Below are positions 8,098 through 16,485 of a stretch of 49,493 nucleotides of DNA, one piece after another (position 1 is the first letter of the stretch; every line of letters begins with the position of its first letter). This DNA is from Candidatus Krumholzibacteriota bacterium. Its GTDB lineage: Bacteria > Krumholzibacteriota > Krumholzibacteriia > JAJRXK01. The translations under genes and the position numbers were made by a program. The notes under the pieces are model-generated. The model was given only the letters and a program-made list of their open reading frames with translations. It searched no databases and was not told the origin of the DNA. The DNA lies in contig JAJRXK010000028.1 in NCBI GenBank assembly GCA_024276305.1, positions 1 through 49,493 of the forward strand. The letters run 5' to 3'.

Positions 8098-9366
8098 ATG
8101 CTTTTTGATTCTTTCGAACTCGACCGACGCCTCCTCCGGGCCGTAGACAGTATGGGCTTCGTGCATCCGACGCCGGTGCAGCTCGAAGCCATCCCCGTCG
8201 CGATGCAGAAGCGCGACGTCATGGCCTGTGCTCGTACCGGATCCGGCAAGACCGCCGCCTTCGGCCTGCCTGCCCTCCATCGCCTCTTGACCGAGGATCG
8301 TGTGGGATCGAAAGGTCCCCGCATGCTCGTGCTCTGTCCCACCCGTGAGCTCGCGGCCCAAGTTCACGGACAACTCGAGGAGCTGGCCCAGTACAGCCGC
8401 ATCGAGGTCGGTCTGATCGTCGGGGGTGAAGCCTACCCTCCGCAGATCGAGATGCTCCGGCGGGAAGCAGAGATCGTGGTCGGAACCCCGGGCCGCCTCA
8501 TCGACCACATGAAAGAGCGTCGGCTGGACCTCGCGAATATCGAGATCCTGGTCCTCGATGAAGCCGACCGGATGCTGGACATGGGGTTCATCGACGATGT
8601 CATGCAGATGGCCCGCCGTTGCCCTGAAGAACGACAGACTCTCTTCTTCTCGGCCACTCTCGACGGCGAAATCGATTCGGTCGCCACGCGACTCGTACGA
8701 GATCCGGTGCGAGTCGAGACTGATCGTTCCGATGTCGAACACATCGACATCGAGGAATACGTTCTCCGCGCCGACAACGAAGGGCACAAGCAACAATTGC
8801 TGCTGCACCTCGTCCGTGATCCGGAACTCACCCTCGGAATCATTTTCGTGGGAATGAAGGCTCGAGCCGACGACCAGACATCGCTCTTGAAGCAGGCCGG
8901 GCACGACGTGGTCACCTTGCACGGCGACCTTCCGCAGGCCAAACGGAGCCGAGTCATCGAGAGCTTGCGAGCGGGCAAGGTTCGGCTCCTGATCGCCACC
9001 GACGTCGCGGCCCGAGGCCTGGACATCGAAGGGGTCAGCCACGTCATCAACTACGACTTGCCCAAGGCCCCTCGCGACTATGTCCATCGCATCGGTCGTA
9101 CCGGCCGCGCCGGAGAATCGGGAGTTGCCATCTCCTTGGTGACTCCTGCAGAGTGGATTCAACTCGTCGACATCGAGGACTTCAAGGGAAGCAAGCTCGA
9201 GCGCCGGGAGATCCCCGGCATGGAGCCCACCCGACCCGAAGCCCAGGGACGCGCCGAAACTGCGGCGACCTCCGGGCGTAAGCGTTATGGTCGGAGGGGC
9301 GGAATGCGCCGACGCACCGAAATCGATCTCCCCGAAGACGAATCCGGAGTCGAAACCCCGGAATAG
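8098..9366 (+). CDS. DEAD-box ATP-dependent RNA helicase
   Basis: A 422-residue RNA helicase. The motifs run in order: Q-motif region (FVHPTPVQLEAIPVAM), motif I ARTGSGKT, Ia PTRELAAQVH, Ib TPGRLIDH, II DEAD, III SAT, IV GIIFVGMKARA, V TDVAARGLDI and VI HRIGRTGRAG. The start is at ATGCTTTTTGATTCTTTC, which matches the usual short N-terminus; an upstream in-frame ATG adds 44 residues without domain character. The C-terminal about 60 residues are basic then acidic (RKRYGRRGGMRRR), a common RNA-binding tail. Enzymes of this type (RhlE/CsdA-like) act in ribosome assembly and mRNA decay, often at low temperature; the exact subgroup is not certain. Confidence 0.93.
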   Translation: MLFDSFELDRRLLRAVDSMGFVHPTPVQLEAIPVAMQKRDVMACARTGSGKTAAFGLPALHRLLTEDRVGSKGPRMLVLCPTRELAAQVHGQLEELAQYSRIEVGLIVGGEAYPPQIEMLRREAEIVVGTPGRLIDHMKERRLDLANIEILVLDEADRMLDMGFIDDVMQMARRCPEERQTLFFSATLDGEIDSVATRLVRDPVRVETDRSDVEHIDIEEYVLRADNEGHKQQLLLHLVRDPELTLGIIFVGMKARADDQTSLLKQAGHDVVTLHGDLPQAKRSRVIESLRAGKVRLLIATDVAARGLDIEGVSHVINYDLPKAPRDYVHRIGRTGRAGESGVAISLVTPAEWIQLVDIEDFKGSKLERREIPGMEPTRPEAQGRAETAATSGRKRYGRRGGMRRRTEIDLPEDESGVETPE

Positions 9367-9393
9367 GTCCTCCCCGCAGATTCGGAAGGTCCC

Positions 9394-9762
9394 ATGGCAC
9401 GCAACGTTCTCGGCGGTCCGCTACAACCCTGCTCCACCGATCCTCTCACCGGATTCTTCCGGGATGGATCCTGCCGCACCGGTTCGGGTGATGTCGGAAT
9501 GCACGCGGTCTGCGTCATGGCCACCGAGGAGTTCTTGGACTTCTCGGCCCGGCACGGAAATGACCTGACCACCCCCCGGCCCGAAGCCGGATTCCCAGGG
9601 GTCCAGCCCGGCCAGCGTTGGTGTCTCTGTGTCTCCCGGTGGCAGGAAGCCCTCGAGGCGGGACTTGCCCCCCCAGTGATTCTGGAAGCCACGAACATGA
9701 GCGCACTGGAGTGGGTGAGCCTCTCCGATCTGCAGGCTCACTCGACCGACGCCATGCGCTGA
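9394..9762 (+). CDS. DUF2237 family protein
   Basis: A 122-residue protein matching the DUF2237 family along its whole length, with NVLGGPLQPCSTDPLTGFFR at the start, then DVGMHAVCVMATEEFL and PGQRWCLCVSRWQEAL. The conserved Cys residues (CSTDP, CRTG, CVMA, WCLC) suggest a metal or redox role, but the family has no established function. A ribosome site GGAAGG lies before the ATG. The gene follows the helicase by 27 bases and precedes the carboxylesterase by 18, so the three may be co-transcribed. Confidence 0.88.
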   Translation: MARNVLGGPLQPCSTDPLTGFFRDGSCRTGSGDVGMHAVCVMATEEFLDFSARHGNDLTTPRPEAGFPGVQPGQRWCLCVSRWQEALEAGLAPPVILEATNMSALEWVSLSDLQAHSTDAMR

Positions 9763-9780
9763 CCCCGACTCCATGATCCC

Positions 9781-10455
9781 ATGACCGAAGAACTCCTTCC
9801 CCGAGTCGAGAGCGGCGCCGACCCTGCCCGCTGCACCGTGATCTGGCTGCACGGTCTGGGAGCCGATGGGCACGACTTCGAATCCATCGTCCCGGAGTTG
9901 GGCCTCGATCCCTCCATCGGCGTGCGCTTCCTCTTTCCTCACGCACCGCAGATCCCAGTCACCCTCAACGGCGGAATGCGGATGCGGGCGTGGTACGACA
10001 TCGCAGAACTCGATCTGCGACGGCATCATGACGAGGCCGGTATTCTGCGCTCCTGCGCTCGGATCGAAGCCCTCATCGACCACGAGATCTCACGGGGAGT
10101 GCCGACGGAAAGAATCGTATTGGCCGGCTTTTCGCAGGGAGGAGCCATTGCTCTCCACTTGGGCCTGCGCTTCGATCGAAAGCTGGCGGGGATCGTCGCC
10201 CTCTCCACCTACCTCGTCCGCGCGGAGAGTCTCGACCAGGAACTCTCTCCGGCGAACCGGAAGACTCCCATCTTCCAGGCCCACGGAGCCCACGATCCCA
10301 TGGTGCCCCTCGACCGAGGTCAAGAAGCTCGGGACCGCCTCCTGGCCCTGGGCTACCCCCTCTTCTGGCAGCGCTATCCCATGCAACACGAAGTCTGCTG
10401 GGAAGAGATCCGGGCCCTGGGAGATTGGTTGAAGACCCAACTGACCGCGACCTAG
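9781..10455 (+). CDS. Carboxylesterase/lysophospholipase-like alpha/beta hydrolase
   Basis: A 224-residue serine hydrolase of the small phospholipase/carboxylesterase family, cytoplasmic with no signal peptide. The oxyanion-region HGLGADGHDF comes near residue 24, the nucleophile Ser is in GFSQGGA (about S122), the acid in HGAHDPMVP (about D172), and His in YPMQHEVCWEE near the end. MRAWYDIAELD is also a family mark. The family hydrolyses short-chain acyl esters. The gene is convergent with the HD hydrolase: the tetranucleotide CTAG at 10452-10455 supplies the TAG stop for both strands. Confidence 0.92.
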   Translation: MTEELLPRVESGADPARCTVIWLHGLGADGHDFESIVPELGLDPSIGVRFLFPHAPQIPVTLNGGMRMRAWYDIAELDLRRHHDEAGILRSCARIEALIDHEISRGVPTERIVLAGFSQGGAIALHLGLRFDRKLAGIVALSTYLVRAESLDQELSPANRKTPIFQAHGAHDPMVPLDRGQEARDRLLALGYPLFWQRYPMQHEVCWEEIRALGDWLKTQLTAT

Positions 10456-11708
10456 TCGCGCGTCAACCAATAGACCCTGCGGGTCACGAGTTTCTGGGCC
10501 AGTGCCCGAATGGTGGGGCTGTCTTCGGTGATGTCCACCAGCCGCCCGTCTCCGTGCCGCACCCTCAGACCTCGGCGAGAGCTCTCGGGATCGTAGGGTC
10601 GGTAGGGAACGTCCTCGGCCGCATCCTCCCAGACTGCGGTGTCCGGGTCGAGTCCCTCCGCCGCGGCCGCTTCGCGGCGACGCACCAAGACCTCGTCGAG
10701 TTCTTCTCGAGTGACTTCGCCCCGGCCCCACGACGTCAGCTGACGCAACGGTCGGCGGCGACAGAGAATCCGGGCGAGCTGGCATACCGTGGGGTCGGGG
10801 TGATCCACCAAGGTCGCGATCTCCACCAGGAGCATTCGGTCGTTGAGGCCCAGGAATGCCTCGAGGGGCAGGTCCTGGTGTTGGAGAACGTGCAGCGCCC
10901 GGGCGGTCGAGGGAAGAGCGGTCGGGCCGAGAGCCCTCAACCGACGGCAGAGTTGTCCGAAGGCGCCTTCGAAACCCCGGGAAGTCTTGTGAAGGTAGAC
11001 ATTCTGGAACATGTGGTAGCGACCGATGAGATATTGCTCGACCGCGGCCCGCCCCTTCTCGACCACCACGATGGATTGGCGGTCTTCGGTGGGAACCATC
11101 TCTCCCAAGATCCAATCGCGGTCGAAGTTCCCGTAGCGCGCTCCAGTGTGGAGAGCGTCCCGCCGCAGGTAGTCCATGCGATCGCAGTCCAGCGCACTCG
11201 AAACCAGCTCGCTCAGAAAGGCGAAGGAATCGTCTTCGACGGAGTGGGTGAGGAGTTGGACCACCTGCTCCGGCAGATCCTCGGCGATGCGCCGCAGGGC
11301 CGCAGGCACTTCCGGACCCCCGCGCACGATCTCTCGAGTGCGGTCCTCGTGACTCTGTTCCGTGACCGACTCGAAGGTGTGGCTGAAGGGTCCATGGCCC
11401 AGGTCGTGGAGCAGACAGGCCAGGGCCGTCGCCACGTACCAGTGGTCGGGGATCTCGACTCCCCGCTCGCGCAACTTGGTCAGAGCCCGCTGCGCGCCCT
11501 GAAAGGAACCGAGAGAGTGGGCGAATCGGGTGTGCGTCGCTCCCGGATAGACGTATTCGGTGAATCCCAGCTGCCGGATGGCCCGCAGACGCTGGAGCTC
11601 CGGGCAATCGAGGAGAGTGACCACCAAGCCGACATCGACCCGAGGCAGAAGGTCGAGATCGATGATACCTTCCACTGGGCACTTGATCTTCGTGGTCGCC
11701 AAAATCAC
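10452..11708 (-). CDS. HD-domain phosphohydrolase
   Basis: A 418-residue protein with a metal-dependent HD domain in the N-terminal half: H64 in TRFAHSLGS, H101-D102 in CLLHDLGHGPFSH, and a later Asp in SALDCDRMDYLRRDA. This arrangement, with DxxDYLxRD following, is that of the SAMHD1/dGTPase-like branch (for example B. subtilis YwfO) that hydrolyses nucleotides. The start is a GTG 55 bases upstream of the neighbouring divergent methyltransferase gene. The C-terminal third (about residues 290-418) is helical, acidic and unrecognised. Substrate is inferred only as nucleotide-like. Confidence 0.88.
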   Translation of the reverse strand: MILATTKIKCPVEGIIDLDLLPRVDVGLVVTLLDCPELQRLRAIRQLGFTEYVYPGATHTRFAHSLGSFQGAQRALTKLRERGVEIPDHWYVATALACLLHDLGHGPFSHTFESVTEQSHEDRTREIVRGGPEVPAALRRIAEDLPEQVVQLLTHSVEDDSFAFLSELVSSALDCDRMDYLRRDALHTGARYGNFDRDWILGEMVPTEDRQSIVVVEKGRAAVEQYLIGRYHMFQNVYLHKTSRGFEGAFGQLCRRLRALGPTALPSTARALHVLQHQDLPLEAFLGLNDRMLLVEIATLVDHPDPTVCQLARILCRRRPLRQLTSWGRGEVTREELDEVLVRRREAAAAEGLDPDTAVWEDAAEDVPYRPYDPESSRRGLRVRHGDGRLVDITEDSPTIRALAQKLVTRRVYWLTRD

Positions 11709-11782
11709 TCCGCAGGAGGGTCGCGGGCAGAAGAGCCCAGTCTAGCCTCGCCCGCGATCGGGATCCAGGGAGGAGATTGAGG

Positions 11783-12628
11783 TTGGATTCGACAATTCCT
11801 CTCGACCTGCTCCTCGCCCGTACCAGAGCCGAAGCCGACCAATCTCATGGAGTCCGAGTCCTGTGGGTCAGCGAAGACCGCCGTCCCCCCGCAGTTCACC
11901 TGCCGGGGGCCGCCTGGTGGAGCTCTCCGGAGGCCGATCCTCCCCCTCCCGCTTTCCTCGGAGCTCGGGACGAAGAAGTCTGGGTGGCCAGTGTGGAGGC
12001 CGAGAGAAGCGCGGCGGTGGCCGCGAAGCTCCGCTGCATGGGCTACGTCGCACGAGCCCTGAGGGGCTCTCTCCCGCCGGACCTTCTCGTTCCCGGCCCT
12101 CCGGTCGCCGCACTCTGGGCCCCCGACCCCTACCTGCAGACCCACGCTCACCACCTGCTCCGCGGTGGGGGCTGGGTTCTGGACCTCGGCTGCGGCAGTG
12201 GACGCGATGCGGTATTCCTGGCCCAGGCTGGGGCCCGCGTCTGCGGGGTGGATCACCTCCCCGACGCCCTCGAATTGGCGGGGGCGCGGGCGCGGCACCA
12301 CTGCGTGTCGGTGGAGTGGGTCTGTCAGCGCATCCGCGGTGCCCAGGATCTCCCCGCCCTCGAAGTCGGTGCGGTGGTCTCCATTCGCTTCACCACCATC
12401 TCCTGGTGGGAGGGCCTCCATCGGCGGGTGCCCTCGGGCACTCTCTTCCTTCTCCGCGCTTTCGGCCCGCCTTCGGCCGACCGCCCCGGGCCTCGACGTC
12501 CCTCTCAACGCCTCGACTCCGACCTCGCCCACCGCCTCCTCGGCGGCCACTGGGAATTCGAAGACGGGCCCCGCGAGACCATCGATGCCCGTGGATCCTG
12601 GCTGGAATTCCTGGCCCGCCGGCGTTGA
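11783..12628 (+). CDS. Rhodanese-like/SAM methyltransferase fusion
   Basis: About 281 residues with two parts. Residues 1-105 look like a degenerate rhodanese domain: VRVLWVSEDRR and AVHLPGAAWW at the front, then VWVASVEAERSAAVAAKLRC, where the position of the catalytic Cys holds other residues, so sulfur transfer is unlikely. Residues 115-230 form a class I methyltransferase with the SAM-binding loop LDLGCGSGRDAVFLAQAG and VCGVDHLPDALELA. The family resembles tellurite/thiopurine-type methyltransferases. I prefer the TTG at 11783 to one two codons earlier because GGAGGAG sits at normal distance. The gene is divergent from the HD hydrolase. Acceptor unknown. Confidence 0.75.
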   Translation: MDSTIPLDLLLARTRAEADQSHGVRVLWVSEDRRPPAVHLPGAAWWSSPEADPPPPAFLGARDEEVWVASVEAERSAAVAAKLRCMGYVARALRGSLPPDLLVPGPPVAALWAPDPYLQTHAHHLLRGGGWVLDLGCGSGRDAVFLAQAGARVCGVDHLPDALELAGARARHHCVSVEWVCQRIRGAQDLPALEVGAVVSIRFTTISWWEGLHRRVPSGTLFLLRAFGPPSADRPGPRRPSQRLDSDLAHRLLGGHWEFEDGPRETIDARGSWLEFLARRR

Positions 12629-12719
12629 GGCAGAGGGGATTTGCTATTTGGTAAAACGCCTCATCTGCAAATACTACTGAGGAACACTCTCTTCGGCATG
12701 ACGCCATGTGCGAGACCCC

Positions 12720-12959
12720 TCAGTCTTCCTCACCTCCCCTCCCGCAATACTCCCGAAGCAGCTCCTGGGCGGCACTCTTGCGATCCTCGGGAACCTCCAA
12801 GCCCACTCCGAGCCCGAAGGCGAATTGGGGTTGCAATCCCCCTGAGTCGTCCAAGCGCAACATGCACGGGATCTCCGCGCCCTCGAGAATCTCCTGCATC
12901 ATCTCGGCCCGAGCGCGGTCGCTGAAGGTCGCCACAATGACGTAGCCGTCGAATGCCAT
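12720..12959 (-). CDS. DUF2007-like small protein
   Basis: A 79-residue protein that starts two bases after the stop of the M16 protease, so it is translationally linked to it. The N-terminal GYVIVATFSDRARAEMMQEI plus a GLEVPEDRKSAAQELLREY ending is typical of the putative signal-transducing DUF2007 family: a beta strand, a helix that 'selects' an index, and a closing helix. No function is established. It is short but supported by its position and codon pattern. Confidence 0.72.
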   Translation of the reverse strand: MAFDGYVIVATFSDRARAEMMQEILEGAEIPCMLRLDDSGGLQPQFAFGLGVGLEVPEDRKSAAQELLREYCGRGGEED

Positions 12960-12961
12960 GG

Positions 12962-15829
12962 TCAGTCCTCCGATTGGGAGTGAGAATCCGTCACCTTCTC
13001 GTCGGCCGGTTCCGCGGGCAGGAGATCGAAGCGCAGGAAACGATCCCACCGCAGGATCTTCCCAGCGGTCTGGTGAACCATCTCCGAACGGAGGGACTCG
13101 ATCAACTCCCGCGAGTCCAGGATCTGCGACTGGGGCAACCCCCACCGATCGCGAACCACCAATCCCCCGATCCAGAAGTCATTGGACTCGAGGCCCTCTT
13201 CGAAGTCGCGAATCTGGGCCTCTTTGACCTTGGCCAGGGTGTCGTCGTCGATTCCTTCGACCCGGATTTCGTTCATCACCCGACCCACCTCGTCGACCAG
13301 TTCGTCGAGACGATCGGGGGAGCAGCGGAAGCGAATGGTCACCACGAAGGTCGGTTCGGGAAAGCGATGGCTGGTCGCGGAGACCGAGACTCCGTAAGTG
13401 CCCGAGAGCTCTTCGCGGAGCACCTCTCGCAGACGGATCTGCAGAGCTGCTCCGGTGCTGGAAATCCGGTGCCGCTCCTGGCGATTCCACTCCATGGGCC
13501 CGCTGAAGGTGAGGGTGGTCTGGGCCTTGGGCTCGAGTCCCGCGCGCACCACGAAGTGCCCGGGTTCCCGACGTCGCCGCAATCCGATGTCTCGGGGCTC
13601 CTCCGAACCCGGGAGCGAGGGCAGGGAGCCCAGATAGCGCTCCACCAAGGGACGCAGGGTTTCTGCATCGACACTTCCCACGAAGAAGAAGTGGAAATCA
13701 TCGGCGTCGGCAAAACGCTCGCGGTAGAAGGCCACCGCCTCTTCGGCGTCCAGATCCTTGACATCCTCGACCCGAAGAGGCCTCACCCAAGGATGGTGAC
13801 GAAAGAGAATCGCCCGCAGGCTGTCGGAGTAGACGGACTCCGGCACCACCGAGCGGTTGCGCAGTCGGGCCTCGAGGCGCTTGGATTGCGACTTCACGGC
13901 CGACGAATCCGCCCGGGGTGCGACGAAGTAGAGGTGGGTGAGCTGGAGAAGGGTCTCGAGGTCGGCGGGCGAAGCCGCGCCATCGAGAGCCTCGGAATAG
14001 GTCCCGATCGAGGGGCTGACCCCCGCCCGTTTGTCGGCCAGGAGATGACTCAGACGGATCCGGTCGAAGGATCCGAGCCCTCCGAGCCGGGTGAGGAAGG
14101 CGGCCAGAGCGACCGAAGGACTGGGGTCGCGGGGTCCCAGGCTCTCTCCGCCGGGACTCCAGGCCTGCATGAGCACCTGGTCGTCCTGGAAGTCGGTCTG
14201 CTTGTGGAAGACCTTCACTCCATTGGAGAGGGTCCAGATGGTGAGATCGATCTCCTCGATGCGTTCCTCCTCCACCACCGGACCGGGCTGGGGCAATTCC
14301 GCCAGGAGGGGCTCCGTCGACTCCTCCTCGGTCCAGGCCTCCACCGGAGCTTCGGCGGCCCGGGCGAAGCACTCCCGGATCTCCTCCTCGGTGGGGGGTG
14401 CGAGGCCCTCCTTCTCGGGAACGCTGACCAAGACCACTCGATCCGCCTCGTCGAACCAAGGGCGTTCCCCCTCCTCCAACTCTTCCAGAGTGATCGTCGG
14501 CAAGACCTGCTCGAAGAGCTCGTAGCGGAATTCGGTCCCCGGAACCGGAGCCTGGTCCAGGAAATGTCCCGCGTAGCGACCGGCGATGGTCGCCGAGGGG
14601 ATCTGCTCCCTTTCGGCGTATTCGCTCTGCACCGAACGCAGCAGTCGTTTCTTGGCTCTCTCGAGTTCCTCCGCCGTGAAGCCGAGCTCACCGGCCCGCC
14701 TCGCCTCCACCAACACCGCCTGGAGGGCGCCCATCAGCCCCCCGTCATCCGCACTGACCACGAGATTCTCGGTGTCCAGAACCCGTCCCAGTCCCCCCTG
14801 GCCCACGAAGGCGGAGGTGAAGGGAGGATCGGGTCGCTGGCTCAGCACGTAGAGACGCTCGTTGAAGATGCGGTCGCAGAGGATCTCGAGGAGAGAGCGA
14901 CGATAGTCACCGACCACCCGAATCCGAAGCCGGGGCATCTTGAGTTGGACTTTGAGGGTGCTACGGGGGCTCTCCGGATCGGCCACGATCGAGAAGAGAG
15001 TCTGGGCATGGAGCGGGACCGGCGTCTCGACCCGTGGCGGGCCGGCCTCGTGGCCCCAGGATCCGGCGAAGAATTCCGCGATCTGCGGGATCACCTGGTC
15101 GGGATCGAAGTCTCCGACTGCGATCACCGCCATCAATTCCGGGCGATACCAGTCCCGGTAGAACTCTCGGAGCTCGTCCGCGGTGGCCCTCTCCAGAATC
15201 TCCAGGGTGCCGATGGGGATCCGTTCCGCATATTTCGAGCCGTGATAGGTCACCGGCAGGTGCTGGTCCTGGATCCGCTGGGCACTGCCCAGGCGGCCTC
15301 TTCTCTCCTCGATGACCACCCCCCGCTCCTTGTCGACCTCGGTGGGGTCGAGGCGAATCCGGCGGGACCACTCGGCGAGAATCTCGAGCCCCCGGCGCAG
15401 AAGCTCCGGATCGTCGGTGGGGACGGTGAGCATGTACATGGTTCGGTCGAAGCCGGTGACCGCATTGATGTCCGGCCCGAAACGCATGCCGGTGAGTTCG
15501 AGATAGTCCACCAGCTCCTGAGCATGGTACTTTTCCGTACCATTAAAGGCCATGTGCTCGAGAAAGTGGGCCAGACCCCGCTGATCATCCCGCTCCACTA
15601 TGCTCCCTACATTGACCACTAGCCTCAACTCTGCCCGGTGGGGCGGTTCCCGGTTGGATTGGACATACCAGTGGAGGCCATTGTCCAGGCTGCCCATTTG
15701 GACCCGCGGATTGATGGGAACCTCCGCGGTGGGACTCAGATCGAATTCCGCTCCCAGCACCGAACCCACCGAAAAGAGCAGCGCCACCGCCCCGAGGATG
15801 AGTCCGTAGTGCCAACGGGTATCAGTCAT
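12962..15829 (-). CDS. Secreted M16 (insulinase/pitrilysin) zinc metallopeptidase
   Basis: A 955-residue peptidase. Residues 1-26 form a signal peptide (hydrophobic ILGAVALLFSVGSVLG, cleavage before AEF), so it acts in the periplasm or is membrane-attached. The inverted zinc motif HFLEH is at 88-92, with the substrate-binding FNGT next to it. The third ligand Glu is expected about 75 residues later. Two M16 repeats of about 450 residues fill the chain, the second (starting near LTIWTLSNGVKVF) lacking a zinc motif, as is normal in the single-chain 'clamshell' enzymes that digest peptides. The start ATG overlaps the last bases of the upstream DUF3228 gene by 8 bp. A weaker upstream ATG would lose the signal peptide. 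Confidence 0.93.
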   Translation of the reverse strand: MTDTRWHYGLILGAVALLFSVGSVLGAEFDLSPTAEVPINPRVQMGSLDNGLHWYVQSNREPPHRAELRLVVNVGSIVERDDQRGLAHFLEHMAFNGTEKYHAQELVDYLELTGMRFGPDINAVTGFDRTMYMLTVPTDDPELLRRGLEILAEWSRRIRLDPTEVDKERGVVIEERRGRLGSAQRIQDQHLPVTYHGSKYAERIPIGTLEILERATADELREFYRDWYRPELMAVIAVGDFDPDQVIPQIAEFFAGSWGHEAGPPRVETPVPLHAQTLFSIVADPESPRSTLKVQLKMPRLRIRVVGDYRRSLLEILCDRIFNERLYVLSQRPDPPFTSAFVGQGGLGRVLDTENLVVSADDGGLMGALQAVLVEARRAGELGFTAEELERAKKRLLRSVQSEYAEREQIPSATIAGRYAGHFLDQAPVPGTEFRYELFEQVLPTITLEELEEGERPWFDEADRVVLVSVPEKEGLAPPTEEEIRECFARAAEAPVEAWTEEESTEPLLAELPQPGPVVEEERIEEIDLTIWTLSNGVKVFHKQTDFQDDQVLMQAWSPGGESLGPRDPSPSVALAAFLTRLGGLGSFDRIRLSHLLADKRAGVSPSIGTYSEALDGAASPADLETLLQLTHLYFVAPRADSSAVKSQSKRLEARLRNRSVVPESVYSDSLRAILFRHHPWVRPLRVEDVKDLDAEEAVAFYRERFADADDFHFFFVGSVDAETLRPLVERYLGSLPSLPGSEEPRDIGLRRRREPGHFVVRAGLEPKAQTTLTFSGPMEWNRQERHRISSTGAALQIRLREVLREELSGTYGVSVSATSHRFPEPTFVVTIRFRCSPDRLDELVDEVGRVMNEIRVEGIDDDTLAKVKEAQIRDFEEGLESNDFWIGGLVVRDRWGLPQSQILDSRELIESLRSEMVHQTAGKILRWDRFLRFDLLPAEPADEKVTDSHSQSED

Positions 15830-16406
15830 GATCTTGTCTTTCGGTGGAGAGGTGGCGGAGATTCGCATGGTCCTGCCAATAGGCCACCGACTCCAGGTAG
15901 GATGCCCGATCGAGAGACACTCCGCTTCCCCCTTCGGCCACCCCCAGGGCATTGCGCATCATGGTAATGGGAACCATCGGCGTGGGTTTCGGTTCCATGG
16001 TCGCCAACACCCCGACCACTCCCCACTCGGCCTCGATCTGCTCCCCCTCCCGGAGCAGCTGCTCCCGGTCGTAGAGAATCACGCAGAGGTACTCGGCCAC
16101 CGGCGCCTCGATGCCTTCGAACCACCGCACGAGCACCGGAAGTTCTTCCGGGGTCCGGGCCTCGTAGGCGCTGCGCAGCCGACCTTCGTTCTCGGGCGTG
16201 ATTCTCAAGGCATCCACCGGAGTCTGGGTCCAGTTCCCGTGGATGTGCAACTTGCAGAAGGGGGCATAGCCGTCGAGGATTTTCAGAGGTCGGCGCCGGT
16301 TGAGCTCGCCCTCGAAGTCTTCCAAGCTACAGCCAACGATGCCCTTCCCGGACCGCTGAGGGTCGAAGAGGCGTCCGCGTGCGAATTCTGTCACAACCAT
16401 GGTCAT
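15822..16406 (-). CDS. DUF3228 family protein
   Basis: A 194-residue soluble protein that matches the DUF3228 pattern: YAPFCKLHIHGNWTQTPVDA in the first half, ITPENEGRLRSAYEARTPEE, LPVLVRWFEG, then YLCVILYDREQLLREG and PMVPITMMRNALGVAEGGSG near the C-terminus. No function is established for the family. The start ATGACCATGG is preceded by GGGAGAAGG at seven bases. Its stop overlaps the M16 protease start by 8 bp, and its start lies opposite the start of the nucleotidyltransferase gene, so the shared interval must contain both promoters. Confidence 0.85.
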   Translation of the reverse strand: MTMVVTEFARGRLFDPQRSGKGIVGCSLEDFEGELNRRRPLKILDGYAPFCKLHIHGNWTQTPVDALRITPENEGRLRSAYEARTPEELPVLVRWFEGIEAPVAEYLCVILYDREQLLREGEQIEAEWGVVGVLATMEPKPTPMVPITMMRNALGVAEGGSGVSLDRASYLESVAYWQDHANLRHLSTERQDHD

Positions 16407-16485
16407 GTTCCGACCTTCTCCCTTAGGATGCCTACGCGTCGAGCATGCTCCATTGCGCTCCTCGCGGAAAGAAGGAATCCCTCCC

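Noticed and set aside
12953-15622. An 889-codon open frame on the plus strand opposite the M16 protease
   Set aside because: It is the antisense shadow of the protease; no motif and no ribosome site.
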